Shown here in pieces: positions 22,286 to 22,499 of a stretch of 22,499 nucleotides of DNA. The number at the start of each line of letters is the position of its first letter. The stretch's first letter is position 1. The stretch is from positions 1 through 22,499 of the forward strand of contig JAGLBK010000012.1 of the NCBI GenBank assembly GCA_018260275.1. The letters are read 5' to 3'. This DNA is from Deinococcus sp. (GTDB lineage: Bacteria > Deinococcota > Deinococci > Deinococcales > Deinococcaceae). The notes below the pieces were generated by a model. The model saw only the letters and a list, made by a program, of their open reading frames with translations. It was not told the origin of the DNA and did no database searches. The translations under genes were made by a program, and so were the position numbers.

Positions 22286-22498
22286 TTGTTGCAATGCCTC
22301 TTGCCAAGCCTGCATTGAGGAGGTCTGGTTCACTCGTCTTTGACTGGCTGGAACTGTAGTTCTGTTCTGGCGATGGAGATTTGAGGTACGGGCGTGTAGG
22401 GCGAGGAATTCCTGAGTTCGTCGTCGTCTTTTGAAACCGACCTGCTTTCGTTCCTGTTGCCTGGTTGGTCGATGCGATTGTTCGATTAGATTATTGCA
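22277..22498 (-). CDS. IS6-family transposase, C-terminal fragment
   Basis: The minus-strand frame is open from the window edge to TGA (complement of 22277-22279), 73 residues. The stretch NNLIEQSHRPTRQQERKQVG followed by FKRRRRTQEFL matches the IS6-family C-terminus, in which N-N-x-x-E-x-x-H-R-x-x-(K/R)-x-R-x-R-x-x-x-x-F-K surrounds the last catalytic Glu of the DDE triad (here E6 of the visible fragment). It was too short and edge-truncated to be scored as a full gene. The tail SSMQAWQEALQQAA is a typical species-variable end. The remainder lies to the right of the window. Confidence 0.8.
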   Translation of the reverse strand, partial: CNNLIEQSHRPTRQQERKQVGFKRRRRTQEFLALHARTSNLHRQNRTTVPASQRRVNQTSSMQAWQEALQQAA

Positions 22499-22499
22499 G

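Larger units (their letters stand above)
22222..22499 (-). mobile_element. IS6-family insertion sequence, right end (truncated by window edge)
   Basis: The element is identified by its transposase C-terminus on the minus strand. The candidate outer terminus GGTTCTGGCAAGTT at 22222 resembles the GGTTCTGTTGCAAAGTT-type ends known for IS6/IS240 elements such as IS257. The distance from this end to the transposase stop (55 nt) is reasonable for the family. The other end and the target duplication are outside the window, so the boundary is a proposal. Confidence 0.6.

Noticed and set aside
1..22499. CRISPR arrays, tRNA or rRNA genes, riboswitches
   Set aside because: No regularly spaced direct repeats, cloverleaf or ribosomal sequence was found on reading through; the gaps are too short for long RNAs.

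Overview
The window looks like an accessory region, probably on a plasmid or megaplasmid, of a moderately GC-rich bacterium. I favour a Deinococcus-type host at roughly 60% confidence. The grounds are: base composition and codon use by eye, tightly overlapping genes, a possible leaderless promoter, the transposase subtypes, and a T4SS-like cluster diverged from proteobacterial ones. No rRNA, tRNA or housekeeping gene is present to settle this.

Layout. (1) Positions 1-~482: 3' end of an ISAs1-family insertion sequence, cut by the window edge. (2) Positions 520-10873, all minus strand: a nine-gene sugar operon reading GH31 alpha-glycosidase, ABC sugar-binding protein, two ABC permeases, YjmF-type SDR fructuronate reductase, UxaC uronate isomerase, Eda KDPG aldolase, KdgK KDG kinase, UxuA mannonate dehydratase. 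Five adjacent pairs overlap by 1-4 nt, so it is almost certainly one transcription unit. A divergent LacI-family repressor (11045-12061, plus) faces it, and a near-perfect palindrome centred on AACCGGTT lies in the shared upstream region. The enzymes form the complete isomerase route: glucuronate to fructuronate to mannonate to KDG to KDPG to pyruvate plus glyceraldehyde-3-phosphate. The transporter and GH31 imply import and intracellular cleavage of an alpha-linked, uronate-containing oligosaccharide. No ABC ATPase is encoded here.

(3) Positions 12179-22052: a type IV secretion (T4SS)-like cluster. On the minus strand lie a VirB10-like scaffold protein with a very long Pro/Ala/Ser/Thr linker and a small three-TM protein. 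Diverging on the plus strand are a VirB2-like pilin, VirB3-like, VirB4 ATPase, a VirB5/TrbJ-like secreted protein, a VirB6/TrbL-like membrane protein, an exported protein resembling phospholipase D/Nuc with the HxK residues lost, a two-TM protein, and an ATPase in the VirB11 position that reads as a SpoIIIAA/Ycf45-type ATPase. No VirB7, VirB8, VirB9, VirD4 or relaxase is seen. This is the most unusual part of the window.

(4) Positions 22090-22499: a small gene starts behind a strong Shine-Dalgarno sequence and appears to be cut at about 22222 by an IS6-family element. The C-terminus of that element's transposase is encoded on the minus strand up to the window edge. The window is thus bounded by IS elements on both sides, consistent with a mosaic mobile replicon.
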